NCBI GenBank assembly: GCA_028714875.1
Contig: JAQTLN010000001.1
Location: 302,419 to 366,418 of the forward strand
Source of the DNA: Gallionellaceae bacterium
Lineage (GTDB): Bacteria > Pseudomonadota > Gammaproteobacteria > Burkholderiales > Thiobacillaceae
DNA: 64,000 nt
Direction: 5' to 3'
Below the pieces are notes generated by a model. That model had not been told where the DNA came from, did not search any database, and worked only from the letters and a program-made list of their open reading frames with translations. Of this stretch, positions 52,607 through 60,704 are shown one piece after another. The position numbers were made by a program, and so were the translations under genes. The first letter of the stretch is position 1; each line of letters opens with the position of its first letter.

Positions 52607-53128
52607 ATGTTCGAGTTTTTCAAACGCTGGTTTCAGTCTGGTCCGGCAAGCAACGAAGCGGCGGCGGCCGAATCCGTCCCCACGGCGACCGCGCCGGGCA
52701 CCCATATCCGCTACGACCCGCTTCTGGTCAAGCATCTGATCGAAGACCACCGCCGCCTGGAAGGCCTGTTCGGTGGCATCGTCGCGGCCAGCCAGGCGCG
52801 TGATGTCGATCTGATGACGCGGAATCTGGGGCTCTTCGGCAACGCCATACGCGACCACCTGCTTACGGAAAACGTGCGTTTCTATGTCTATTTGCAGCAC
52901 ACTGGCGGCGAGGAACAGGCTGCTGTCGTGCATGGTTTTCAGCACGAGATGCGCGGTATCGGCAAGGTGCTGACCGCGTTCCTGTTCCGCCACAGTGAAC
53001 GTGAAACTTGGGACGACTTGGCCTGGTCCGACTTCACGCGGGAACTGGATGAAATCGCCCAGGTGCTGACCCGCCGTATCGCCACCGAAGAAAGTTCGTT
53101 GTATCCACTCTACCAGCCAACCATGTAG
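52607..53128 (+). CDS. Hemerythrin-like (HHE) protein of the nir operon
   Basis: 173 residues; a four-helix iron-binding HHE domain is suggested by VKHLIEDHRRLEGLF, IRDHLLTENVRFYVYL, VVHGFQHEMRGIGK and ATEESSLYPLY, which place His/Glu ligands on successive helices. CAGGAG lies upstream of the ATG. Position between nirH and nirJ suggests NO or oxygen binding, or iron-centre repair as in DnrN/YtfE-like proteins, but it lacks the N-terminal ScdA domain of those. The stop TAG is in a REP arm. Confidence 0.82.
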   Translation: MFEFFKRWFQSGPASNEAAAAESVPTATAPGTHIRYDPLLVKHLIEDHRRLEGLFGGIVAASQARDVDLMTRNLGLFGNAIRDHLLTENVRFYVYLQHTGGEEQAAVVHGFQHEMRGIGKVLTAFLFRHSERETWDDLAWSDFTRELDEIAQVLTRRIATEESSLYPLYQPTM

Positions 53129-53180
53129 CGTCGGCATTGTTGCCGGCTCTAATAATCCCGCCGGCCAGGATGCCGACGCA
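53124..53180. repeat. REP-like hairpin between the hemerythrin gene and nirJ
   Basis: Arms TGTAGCGTCGGCATTGTTGC and GCCGGCCAGGATGCCGACGC around an AT-rich loop. It contains the hemerythrin stop codon TAG (53126-53128). Confidence 0.8.
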
Positions 53181-53193
53181 CCAGGAGTAAACG

Positions 53194-54360
53194 ATGTTCC
53201 GCGTCACCCAGTTCATGCAGGAACTCGTCAACCCGACACCGCTCGGGCCGAAACGCGCACCCCCCGGTCCGGTGGTGATCTGGAACCTGGTGCGGCGCTG
53301 CAACCTCACCTGCAAGCACTGCTACTCGATTTCGGCGGACAAGGATTTCGCGGGCGAGCTCGGAACCCAAGAGGTGTTCCAGGTGATGGACGACCTCAAG
53401 GCATTCCATGTGCCGGTACTCATTCTTTCCGGCGGCGAACCGCTGCTACGGCCGGATATTTTCGACATCGGCCGCCGCGCCAAGGCCATGGGTTTCTATG
53501 TCGGCCTTTCCAGCAACGGCACCCTGGTCGATGAAAAAAACGTGAAGGACATCGCCGCGACCGGCTTCGATTACGTCGGTATCAGCCTGGATGGCCTCGC
53601 CGCGACCCATGACCGCTTTCGCCGCAAGGAAGGTGCTTTCGACGCCGCCCTCAACGGGGTACGCCTATGCCGCGACGCCGGCGCCAAGGTCGGTATCCGC
53701 TTCACCCTCACCCAGGACAACGCCGACGATTTCCCCGCCTTGCTGGCGCTCACGGAAAACGAAGGCATCCACAAGTTCTACCTTTCGCATCTCAACTACG
53801 CGGGACGTGGAAATAAAAACAGGAAGGATGACGCCCACCACCGCACCACCCGCGCCGCGCTGGATCGCTTGTTCGAGCGCTGTTTGCAACAGGTTCAGGA
53901 CGGGCAGCCGCGCGAATACGTCACCGGCAACAACGATGCCGATGGCGCTTATCTGCTGCGCTGGGTAAGTGAACGTTTCCCGGAGAAAGCCGAACACATT
54001 CGCCAGAAGCTTGTGCAATGGGGTGGCAACGCTTCCGGCGTCAACATCGCCAACATCGATAACCTCGGTGTGGTTCACCCGGACACCATGTGGTGGAACT
54101 ACCCGCTGGGCAACGTGCGCGAGCGGCCGTTCGCGGAAATCTGGAACGACCTCTCCGATCCGCTCATGGCGGGCCTGAAACACTCGCCACGCCCGGTAAC
54201 GGGACGTTGCGCCGCCTGCGTGCATTTGCCCATCTGCAACGGCAACACCCGTGTGCGCGCCTGGCAGACCACAGGCGATTTCTGGGCGGAAGACCCGGGC
54301 TGTTATCTCGGCGACGAGGAAATCGGCGCTACCACTTCAACGGCAGGAGCCGAAGCATGA
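53194..54360 (+). CDS. nirJ: Haem d1 biosynthesis radical SAM protein NirJ
   Basis: 388 residues. The [4Fe-4S]/SAM motif is RRCNLTCKHCYSIS near residue 34; a C-terminal SPASM-like cysteine set follows (CAACVHLPICNGN, DPGCYL). NirJ removes propionates from didecarboxysirohaem during d1 synthesis. The stop overlaps the nirN start (ATGA). Confidence 0.95.
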   Translation: MFRVTQFMQELVNPTPLGPKRAPPGPVVIWNLVRRCNLTCKHCYSISADKDFAGELGTQEVFQVMDDLKAFHVPVLILSGGEPLLRPDIFDIGRRAKAMGFYVGLSSNGTLVDEKNVKDIAATGFDYVGISLDGLAATHDRFRRKEGAFDAALNGVRLCRDAGAKVGIRFTLTQDNADDFPALLALTENEGIHKFYLSHLNYAGRGNKNRKDDAHHRTTRAALDRLFERCLQQVQDGQPREYVTGNNDADGAYLLRWVSERFPEKAEHIRQKLVQWGGNASGVNIANIDNLGVVHPDTMWWNYPLGNVRERPFAEIWNDLSDPLMAGLKHSPRPVTGRCAACVHLPICNGNTRVRAWQTTGDFWAEDPGCYLGDEEIGATTSTAGAEA

Positions 54361-55913
54361 AAACCCTGATCACGATCTTGGCCGCAACACTGGTGGGCAT
54401 TGGCCTGGCGCACGCCGACCCCGATCCGGAGAAACTCTACGAAACCCACTGTCTCTCCTGCCACGCGCCGAATCGACTGGGTGGCATGGGGCCGACGTTG
54501 CTGCCGGAATCGCTGGCGCACCTGAAGAAACCGGAGGCCGCCAAGATCATCGGAGAAGGCCTGCCGGCGACCCAGATGCCGGCGTTCAAGGATCTCCTGA
54601 AGCCAGACGAGATCAAGGTTCTAGCGGCGTGGATCTACACCCCGCCGACGCTGCCGCCGAAATGGGATGCGGAGGACATCAAGGCCTCACGCATCGTCAA
54701 TCTCGATGCCGTTGATCTGCCCGCCAAGCCGGTATTCAAGGCCGATCCGATGAACATCACCCTGGTGGTGGAGCATGGCGACCACCACATCACCGTGCTG
54801 GATGGCGACGTGATGGAACCCATCATTCGCTTCCCTACCCGCTATGCCCTGCACGGCGGCCCCAAATTCACCCCGGACGGGCGCTTCGTCTACTGGGCAT
54901 CGCGCGACGGCTGGATCACAAAATTCGACCTGTGGAACCTGAAAGTCGTGGCTGAAATACGGGTCGGCATCAACACCCGCAATGTCGCGGTGTCTTCCGA
55001 CGGCAAATATGTGATGGCCGCCAACTACCTGCCGCACACCCTGGTGGCGCTGGATGGCAAGGATCTCTCCCTGGTGAAGGTCATCCCGGTGGTGGGCAAC
55101 AACGGCAAGACTTCGCGCGTTTCGGCGGTCTACGACGCGCGACCGCGCAACAGCTTCATCGCCGCGCTCAAGGACATCCCGGAAGTCTGGGAAATTCCCT
55201 ATGACGGTCGCCCGGTCTACAAGGGCCTGGTGCATGATTTCCAGAGCAAGGAGGCCATTCCCGAACCCGGCCCGCTGCCGGTGCGTCATATCGTGCTGGA
55301 CGATTATCTGGATGATTTCTTCTTCGACCAGAACTACGAATACATCCTCGGCGCCTCACGCAGCAGCCCGAAAGGCCAGGTCATCCACCTGGGTGCCGGG
55401 CGCAAAGTGGCGGAACTCGACCTGGCCGGCATGCCGCACCTGGGCTCCGGCATCACCTGGGACAGGAAGGACGCGGATGGCAATATCCAGCGCGTGATGG
55501 CCTCGCCCAACCTGAAGGATGGCCTGATCTCGGTGATCGACATGAAGACGTGGAAGACCATCAAGACCATTCCCACCGAGGGTCCCGGCTTCTTCCTGCG
55601 TAGCCACGAGAACAGCCCCTACGTCTGGGCGGATGTGTTTTTCGGCAAGAATCGCGATGTCATGCACGTCATCGACAAGCAAAGCCTGGAAATCGTCACC
55701 ACCCTCACCCCTATGCCGGGCAAAACCGCCACCCATGTCGAATTCGACCGCTACGGCAAATACGCCCTGGTTTCCATCTGGGAGATGGACGGCGCCCTCA
55801 TCGTCTACGACGCCAATACCCTCAAGGAAATCAAGCGCCTGCCCATGAAGCGCCCGGTGGGCAAATACAACGTGTGGAACAAGACCCGGCTATCGGAAGG
55901 GACCAGCCACTGA
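54357..55913 (+). CDS. nirN: Haem d1 biosynthesis dehydrogenase NirN
   Basis: 518 residues with a signal peptide (LITILAATLVGIGLAHADP), N-terminal haem c motif HCLSCHAPNRLGG and a NirS-like propeller (LHGGPKFTPDGRFVYWASRD, HVEFDRYGKYALVSIWEMDG). NirN oxidises dihydro-haem d1 to d1 in the periplasm. Last large gene of the cluster. Confidence 0.95.
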   Translation: MKTLITILAATLVGIGLAHADPDPEKLYETHCLSCHAPNRLGGMGPTLLPESLAHLKKPEAAKIIGEGLPATQMPAFKDLLKPDEIKVLAAWIYTPPTLPPKWDAEDIKASRIVNLDAVDLPAKPVFKADPMNITLVVEHGDHHITVLDGDVMEPIIRFPTRYALHGGPKFTPDGRFVYWASRDGWITKFDLWNLKVVAEIRVGINTRNVAVSSDGKYVMAANYLPHTLVALDGKDLSLVKVIPVVGNNGKTSRVSAVYDARPRNSFIAALKDIPEVWEIPYDGRPVYKGLVHDFQSKEAIPEPGPLPVRHIVLDDYLDDFFFDQNYEYILGASRSSPKGQVIHLGAGRKVAELDLAGMPHLGSGITWDRKDADGNIQRVMASPNLKDGLISVIDMKTWKTIKTIPTEGPGFFLRSHENSPYVWADVFFGKNRDVMHVIDKQSLEIVTTLTPMPGKTATHVEFDRYGKYALVSIWEMDGALIVYDANTLKEIKRLPMKRPVGKYNVWNKTRLSEGTSH

Positions 55914-55916
55914 TAT

Positions 55917-55930
55917 TTGACATCGGTCAA
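55917..55930 (+). promoter_or_regulatory. FNR/Dnr-type box upstream of the microprotein gene
   Basis: TTGACATCGGTCAA, a symmetrical TTGAC-N4-GTCAA, just after the nirN stop. A TATCGT element follows at 55963-55968, within a segment (CGTATCGTTTGCCCCACACG) that resembles the nirS promoter (CGTATCGTTACCCCCCACGC). Confidence 0.8.
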
Positions 55931-56002
55931 GATGTGCTCTCGACCTGGCGCCGGCTGAAACGTATCGTTTGCCCCACACGCAATCACTTCCTGGAGAGCC
56001 CC

Positions 56003-56116
56003 ATGATGCAAAAAATCTTCGCAAAGAGCGAAAACTCCGCCGTAACCTACGCCGTCGCCATCTTCATCATCTTCCACTTCGGCATGCTGTATCTGTTCGA
56101 CATCGTCAAGATCTGA
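56003..56116 (+). CDS. 37-residue single-TM microprotein with its own FNR-type promoter
   Basis: MMQKIFAKSENSAVTYAVAI continues into a hydrophobic stretch ending YLFDIVKI: one transmembrane helix with a basic N-terminal side. CTGGAGAG lies upstream of the ATG (a second ATG at 56006 is possible). It has its own FNR/Dnr-type box and ends at a strong terminator. I do not recognise it; by position it may serve the nitrite or NO reductase system. Confidence 0.72.
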   Translation: MMQKIFAKSENSAVTYAVAIFIIFHFGMLYLFDIVKI

Positions 56117-56134
56117 ACCAGCGCATTCCTGAAC

Positions 56135-56158
56135 ACGGGGGCTTCGGCCCCCGTTTTT
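56135..56158 (+). terminator. Intrinsic terminator of the nir cluster
   Basis: Stem ACGGGGGC / GCCCCCGT with a TTCG tetraloop followed by TTTTT. Confidence 0.94.
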
Positions 56159-56194
56159 ATTTACGCCGCCACGTGCCGGATATGGGTATGGCCC

Positions 56195-56809
56195 TCAGGG
56201 TTGCTTCAGCAGGATGTCGAACATGCGTTCGCGTTCCGCGTCGGAGAGACCGCGCAATATCTGGATGGCGCCCTGGGTGACGCGGGGATCGCGCGTGAGC
56301 GAGTAGTCGATCGCCAGCCGGCGCCAGGCTTCGGCGAGGCCGGGGTTGGTCGCGTTCAGTGTTTGCAGAGCCTGGGCCACGCCGGCCGGGCCTTTCAGGT
56401 CGTAGTAGGTCAGGCCGAGGTTGTGCCAGGCCACGATGTAATCAGGGCTGCTCCGCACCGCCGCGTGATAGGCGTCCATGGCGTCCCGATGACGTCGGGT
56501 GGCCCGGTAGGCGTTGCCCAGGTTGTTGTAGGCATATTGGTCAGTCGGGTCGAGACGCAGGTTTTGCCGATAGGCGCCGATCGCCTCGGGATAGTTCTTC
56601 AACTCCCCCCAAGCCCGGCCGAGCACGAACCAGGCCAGGGCGTTGTCCGCTTCCGTCTGAGTCCACTGCTGGCCCCAGGCCAACAGGCCGGGCCAGTCGC
56701 CGCGTTTTTCCAGCGCTTGTGCCTGGCCGAGCCATGACGTTTGCGCCCAGCTATCTGGTGGAAAAGCCAGCAGGGCCAGAAGCAGGGTGAGGAGGGGGAG
56801 CGGTTTCAA
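56195..56809 (-). CDS. Exported TPR-repeat protein
   Basis: 204 residues from a TTG start (56809): signal peptide LLTLLLALLAFPPDSWAQ, then TPR units (ALAWFVLGRAWGELKNYPEA, AYNNLGNAYRATRRHRDAMD, VAWHNLGLTYYDLKGPAGVA). The frame is open 118 codons further upstream but that sequence has no TPR or signal character and crosses a hairpin and the DoxX gene. Last gene of the bufferin operon direction; the start codon is uncertain. Confidence 0.78.
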   Translation of the reverse strand: MKPLPLLTLLLALLAFPPDSWAQTSWLGQAQALEKRGDWPGLLAWGQQWTQTEADNALAWFVLGRAWGELKNYPEAIGAYRQNLRLDPTDQYAYNNLGNAYRATRRHRDAMDAYHAAVRSSPDYIVAWHNLGLTYYDLKGPAGVAQALQTLNATNPGLAEAWRRLAIDYSLTRDPRVTQGAIQILRGLSDAERERMFDILLKQP

Positions 56810-56821
56810 GGTGATCCAGTA

Positions 56822-56880
56822 GCCGAAATGCTTGTAGGGTGCGTCGCGCGCGCGGCGAACCCTACAAGCATTTGTTCGGC
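56822..56880. repeat. Inverted repeat between the DoxX and TPR genes
   Basis: Perfect 15-bp arms AAATGCTTGTAGGGT (56826-56840) and its complement (56859-56873) around a GC-rich loop, with partial complementarity outside them. Confidence 0.82.
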
Positions 56881-56904
56881 ACGTGCAAACCCTGTCCTCG
56901 CACG

Positions 56905-57375
56905 TTATGCGGCAACTCTGCGCGCGATCCAGTGATCCAGGCTCAGCTTGCCCGGGCCGGAAAGCAGCAGGGGCAGGAACATGATCAGGTAGATCAGCGG
57001 CAGCTTGTAGCCGTTGTCCACGATGTTGTAGCCGTTGCCGGCATGCACGCTGGCCCAGGCGACGACGGTGAGGATGATCAACGACACGCTGGCGAAGCGC
57101 GTGCCCAGGCCGAGAACCAGGGCGATGGGGCCGATCAGTTCGTTCCAGGTGGCGATCTGCCAACTGATGTCCGGCGGCACCAGGTTGAAGGGGAAGGGGA
57201 ACTGCGCCTGGATGTCGGCGAACCAGTTCATGCCGTGCAATTTCTCCAGGCCGGATTCCCAGAACTCATAGGCCAGCAGCAGCCGCAGGCCGAGGGGGGC
57301 AAGCCATACACCGGCGCGGTCGAACAGGGCGAAAACGTCGCGGGTCAGGCTGGTAATGCCGAGGTTCAGATTCAT
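56905..57375 (-). CDS. DoxX family membrane protein (HvfD-like)
   Basis: 156 residues, four hydrophobic helices: [20 protein letters not shown], the [14 protein letters not shown] region, [16 protein letters not shown] and [20 protein letters not shown] lies 6 bases before ATG 57375. The start overlaps the stop of the preceding HvfC gene. DoxX proteins are frequent partners of HvfABC/bufferin operons; their exact role is not known. Confidence 0.85.
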   Translation of the reverse strand: MNLNLGITSLTRDVFALFDRAGVWLAPLGLRLLLAYEFWESGLEKLHGMNWFADIQAQFPFPFNLVPPDISWQIATWNELIGPIALVLGLGTRFASVSLIILTVVAWASVHAGNGYNIVDNGYKLPLIYLIMFLPLLLSGPGKLSLDHWIARRVAA

Positions 57376-58136
57376 GATGTTCTCCATGTGCCAAGCAGTG
57401 CGCCCTGGCCGCGTAGATCGCGCAACAAGTCGCCGCCCGCCTGGATGAAACGCTCGTGCTGAGCGGGGTCGGTTGGTCCGGCGAGTTTGGCTAAGCGGGC
57501 CAGGGCTTCCCGTCCGCTCGGCCGCTGCTCGCGCAGCAGTTCCAGCAGGCGCGCGGACAGGGGGTTCAACTGGATGAAACGCACCGTATCGGTCTCGTCC
57601 CGGAACAGCAGGTAGCAATGCGCTTGCGGGTCGGGCGCGCCGGGTTGGTAGCGTGGGCCGATGCGGTGCACCGGGTAGTGGTAACAAGCCAGGTGCGCGC
57701 TTGGATTGAGGGCGGGGCGGCCCTGGAGCAGATCGCCACTCGGCTCCACGGCGGCTGGGTCGGGGTCGTCGGGCGAGACGGATACGGCCAACTCCAGCCA
57801 TTCGTAATGCATGAATTCCGCCAGGAAAGGCAGCGCGGGAAACAACGCCGTGCCGCGTTCTTCCATCCAGTCGAGAAAAGCTTTCGGAATATCGCGGAAC
57901 AGCGGCGAGTGGCAGCGGTGCTCACTGAAGAAGCGTCGCGCCGTCTGTTTCCAGACCCGCGCGCCGAAAATATTGCGGGTGACTGGATAACAGGCGAGCA
58001 GGAAGCCTTCCAGGTTGTTGAACAGTAACTCCTCGTACACCCGCATCCGCTTGGCGGAGGCGCCGGCCGGTCGCGGCGCCAGCTTCGGGTCGCGGATGCG
58101 GGCGGCGAAGGCGGCCTGATAGTCGCTGAAATGCAT
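57372..58136 (-). CDS. DUF2063 protein, HvfC/BufC-like partner of the MNIO enzyme
   Basis: 254 residues. The N-terminal region ([20 protein letters not shown], then [19 protein letters not shown]) is the DUF2063 domain; a C-terminal part ([19 protein letters not shown]) resembles a peptide-binding winged helix. In bufferin systems this protein delivers the precursor peptide to the MNIO enzyme. ATG 58136 is preferred (GAGG upstream); ATG 58151 overlaps the previous gene. Confidence 0.88.
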   Translation of the reverse strand: MHFSDYQAAFAARIRDPKLAPRPAGASAKRMRVYEELLFNNLEGFLLACYPVTRNIFGARVWKQTARRFFSEHRCHSPLFRDIPKAFLDWMEERGTALFPALPFLAEFMHYEWLELAVSVSPDDPDPAAVEPSGDLLQGRPALNPSAHLACYHYPVHRIGPRYQPGAPDPQAHCYLLFRDETDTVRFIQLNPLSARLLELLREQRPSGREALARLAKLAGPTDPAQHERFIQAGGDLLRDLRGQGALLGTWRTS

Positions 58137-58140
58137 GGGT

Positions 58141-59010
58141 TCAAGCCTCATGACGCAAACCCGAGTGACGCTGCTCCGCGTACTGCGCTTGCAGGAAGCG
58201 AATCCGCTCCACCTCCGGCAGCAGTTCAGCCAGGGGCGGAATGTTGAAGTCGCGCTCCAACAGGGTGGGGGGCGTGCCGATGCGGGCGTAGGTGTGTTCG
58301 AGCAAATCCCAGACCGGGTCGATCACCGCCGCGCCGTGGGTGTCGATGAGGAGGTCGGCCGCTTCCTGGTAATGCCCGGCCATGTGCAGGTAGACGATGC
58401 GTTCGGCCGGCATGGCGTCGATAAATGCGCGTGGGTCGAAGGCGAAGTTGATGCTGTTCACATAGACGTTGTTCACGTCCAGGTGCAGGTCGCAGTCCAC
58501 CTCTTCCAGCACGGCGCGAATGAACGCGATCTCGCTCATTTCACTGATCGCCGGCGCGACATAGTAGGAGGCGTTTTCGATGGCGATACGCCGTTCCAGG
58601 ATGTCCTGGGTGCGGCGGATACGCGCCGCCACATGGCGCACGGCGTCGCCAGTGAAGGGAATCGGCAGCAGGTCGTAAAGATGGCCGGCATCGCCACACC
58701 AGGACAGGTGCTCGGTGAACCGCGCGATGCCGTACTCGTCGAGAAAACGCTTCACGCGCTTGAGGAAGAGCTCGTCCAGCGGCGCCGGGCCACCCAGGTT
58801 GAGGGAGAGACCATGGGCGACGATGGGCCGGCGTTCGGCGAAGTGGCGCAGCTCCTTGCGTCGGTTGCCGCCCATGTCCAGCCAGTTTTCCGGGGCGAGT
58901 TCCAGGAAGTCGATGGCGTCGGGGAGGTCGGCGAGGTCTGCGGCCTTGAGGTCGGGGATGAGTTCCCGCCTCAGGCCGAGGCCCGCGCCATGCAGTGAAG
59001 TGTCACGCAT
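58141..59010 (-). CDS. DUF692/MNIO multinuclear iron enzyme, HvfB/BufB-like
   Basis: 289 residues, TIM-barrel DUF692 protein. Conserved metal-site regions visible: FLELAPENWLDMGG, VAHGLSLNLGGPAPL, FTEHLSWCG, IENASYY, HLDVNNVYVNS, YLHMAGHYQ and DTHG. MNIO enzymes modify cysteines of a precursor peptide to oxazolone-thioamide or related groups. The gene lies 18 bases behind the precursor gene. Confidence 0.93.
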   Translation of the reverse strand: MRDTSLHGAGLGLRRELIPDLKAADLADLPDAIDFLELAPENWLDMGGNRRKELRHFAERRPIVAHGLSLNLGGPAPLDELFLKRVKRFLDEYGIARFTEHLSWCGDAGHLYDLLPIPFTGDAVRHVAARIRRTQDILERRIAIENASYYVAPAISEMSEIAFIRAVLEEVDCDLHLDVNNVYVNSINFAFDPRAFIDAMPAERIVYLHMAGHYQEAADLLIDTHGAAVIDPVWDLLEHTYARIGTPPTLLERDFNIPPLAELLPEVERIRFLQAQYAEQRHSGLRHEA

Positions 59011-59028
59011 GGTCGGAACGCCGGCACC

Positions 59029-59382
59029 TTACTTGCTACCGCCGCATTTGCCTTCCATGGCCTTGGCCTTGGTGCCACCGCACTTGCCTTCCGCGGACTT
59101 GCCCATGTCACCGCCACATTTGCCTTCCATGGCTTTGGCCTTGTCGCCACCACACTTGCCTTCCATGTCGCTGGCCTTGGGCTTGGCTTTATTGGCGCCG
59201 CACTTCCCGGTGCCACATTTGCCGCTTTTTATTTTGCTATCGGCGGCGGCCACCACGTAGCCGCTGTCCAGGCTTTGCATGGCGAAGGGGTTGCCCGCCG
59301 CGTAAGCGATATTGGCAACACCGGCGGCGGCACCGATGGCGGCGGTCAGGGCGAGGGTCAGGGTGGTTTTGCTCGTATTCAT
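59029..59382 (-). CDS. Bufferin-type RiPP precursor with EGKCG repeats (HvfA/BufA2-like)
   Basis: 117 residues: signal peptide (LTLALTAAIGAAAGVANIAYA), a short spacer, then a Gly/Lys/Cys-rich tail with four EGKCGG units and two related GKCG units, the substrate sites of DUF692 enzymes in bufferins. Such peptides are exported and bind copper. ATG 59382 has GGAG 7 bases upstream. It is the first structural gene after the sigma/anti-sigma pair. Confidence 0.92.
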   Translation of the reverse strand: MNTSKTTLTLALTAAIGAAAGVANIAYAAGNPFAMQSLDSGYVVAAADSKIKSGKCGTGKCGANKAKPKASDMEGKCGGDKAKAMEGKCGGDMGKSAEGKCGGTKAKAMEGKCGGSK

Positions 59383-59453
59383 GTCGATTCTCCAAAGTAA
59401 GGTCATGGCCCGAAATGGGCGGTTCATGACGATGGTCTCGGAAAACCGGGGGC

Positions 59454-59726
59454 TTACTCGTGCTCGCCGCGCTCAGCCAAAGCCTTGCGTATGCGTTCAC
59501 GCGCATCGGAGGGGAAATCCACGCTGTTGCCGTCGCTCAAAGCATCCGCCTCGGCGCGCTTGCCCAACATCCGCAGGGCTTGCCGCATCAAGACCATCTG
59601 CCGCTCGAAGCGTCGGCAACTGACGCACATCCAGAGATGCAGCCGAAGGCCCCAGCGTTCCCAGATGCCCAGCGGGCGCTCCTGGCTTTCCGAGATCAAG
59701 TGGCTTGCGTCTTTGCATGTCAGCAT
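59454..59726 (-). CDS. Anti-sigma factor with zinc-finger (zf-HC2) domain
   Basis: 90 residues; HLWMCVSCRRF gives the H-x3-C-x2-C core of ZAS/zf-HC2 anti-sigma domains, with C4 as a further candidate ligand. There is no transmembrane helix, so it is a soluble anti-sigma factor. It follows the ECF sigma gene by 5 bases and precedes the bufferin gene by 71 bases. Confidence 0.85.
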   Translation of the reverse strand: MLTCKDASHLISESQERPLGIWERWGLRLHLWMCVSCRRFERQMVLMRQALRMLGKRAEADALSDGNSVDFPSDARERIRKALAERGEHE

Positions 59727-59731
59727 TTCAT

Positions 59732-60325
59732 TTACCCCCGGGCGGCGATCTGCACGCTATCACCGACCCAGTTTCTATCGAGACACTGCCTCAAGCCCAA
59801 TCGGCCTCGATGCAACATCGTCCACAGGTTGGTCGGCGTGATCGCCAATTCCTTACAAATAATTTCAGTACTTTCTTCCATCACCTCGCGCAGCATGAAC
59901 AGACGCGCCAGGCGTGGCGGCAGCGCATCCAGGCAGCGTTGCAGTATGGCGAGGAACTGCGAGCCCTCCAGCGCCTGTACCGGATCGCCCCAATCCGCCA
60001 TGCGCAGGCTCCAGTGCCCATCGGGCGCGAAGTTGTCTTCCAGCGCGGCCTCCTCCGCGATCTCGTCCGGCTCATCCAACGTCACCTCGCGGGCATCGTG
60101 GCGAAACATGTCCATGATCTTGTGCTTGAGAATGCCGATGAGCCAGGTACGCACCGACGCGCCGCCGCTATATCGGTCACGCGCCTGTAGCGCGGCCAGC
60201 AGCGTTTCCTGTACCGCCTCTTCCGCCTTGTGTTCATCCCGCGTGTGCGTCAGCGCATATTTATAAAGCGCGGCACCGTGCTCATCCAGCCAGGTATCGG
60301 GTGAACTCAGTGCGGTTTCGTTCAT
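59732..60325 (-). CDS. ECF family RNA polymerase sigma factor
   Basis: 197 residues. Sigma2 region: LYKYALTHTRDEHKAEEAVQ, QETLLAALQAR and SVRTWLIGILKHKIMDMFR; sigma4 region: CLDALPPRLARLFMLREV and ITPTNLWTMLHRGRLGLRQ. The ATG at 60325 is used; the longer open frame upstream runs into a REP hairpin. Together with the anti-sigma gene it most likely controls the bufferin operon behind it. Confidence 0.92.
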   Translation of the reverse strand: MNETALSSPDTWLDEHGAALYKYALTHTRDEHKAEEAVQETLLAALQARDRYSGGASVRTWLIGILKHKIMDMFRHDAREVTLDEPDEIAEEAALEDNFAPDGHWSLRMADWGDPVQALEGSQFLAILQRCLDALPPRLARLFMLREVMEESTEIICKELAITPTNLWTMLHRGRLGLRQCLDRNWVGDSVQIAARG

Positions 60326-60354
60326 CCGAGATTGTCCATTAGCCAAAGTAGGCC

Positions 60355-60425
60355 TGTAGCGCAGGCGTCCCGCCTGCCTCGTAGACCTGATCGGAAGGAC
60401 GAAGCAGGCGGGGACGCCTGCGCTA
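60355..60425. repeat. REP-like hairpin upstream of the sigma gene
   Basis: Arms TGTAGCGCAGGCGTCCCGCC and its near-complement with a loop (CCTGATCGGAAGGACGAA) close to that of the 32113-32184 copy. It occupies part of the 380-base gap 60326-60704; I see nothing else recognisable in the gap, which must hold the promoters of the sigma gene and the SulP gene. Confidence 0.82.
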
Positions 60426-60704
60426 AATGTGGGCCTCCGGCTAATGGGCAATCTGAATTCATGGTGAGGGCGTTGTTGTGGGTACAGGGGAAAGGGTGGC
60501 GTGATTATGAACGCTTGCCTCCGAAATCAGCGACCCGCGCGGATAGGGGCTTTTGGGCCGCTTTTCCGCCCATGAGACAATCGCCGACCGGCCGCAAGCC
60601 AACAATTGATTGCCCGCCATTTATCGCTGGGTTTGCGAAAACGGTTTTTTCTTTGTAGTTCTCTGGCCACTGCTGCCTGGGCCTGCATCACACAAGGCAT
60701 CCTG

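Noticed and set aside
56810..57163. N-terminal extension of the TPR protein
   Set aside because: It crosses the inverted repeat and overlaps the DoxX gene in another frame; the signal peptide begins right after the TTG at 56809.
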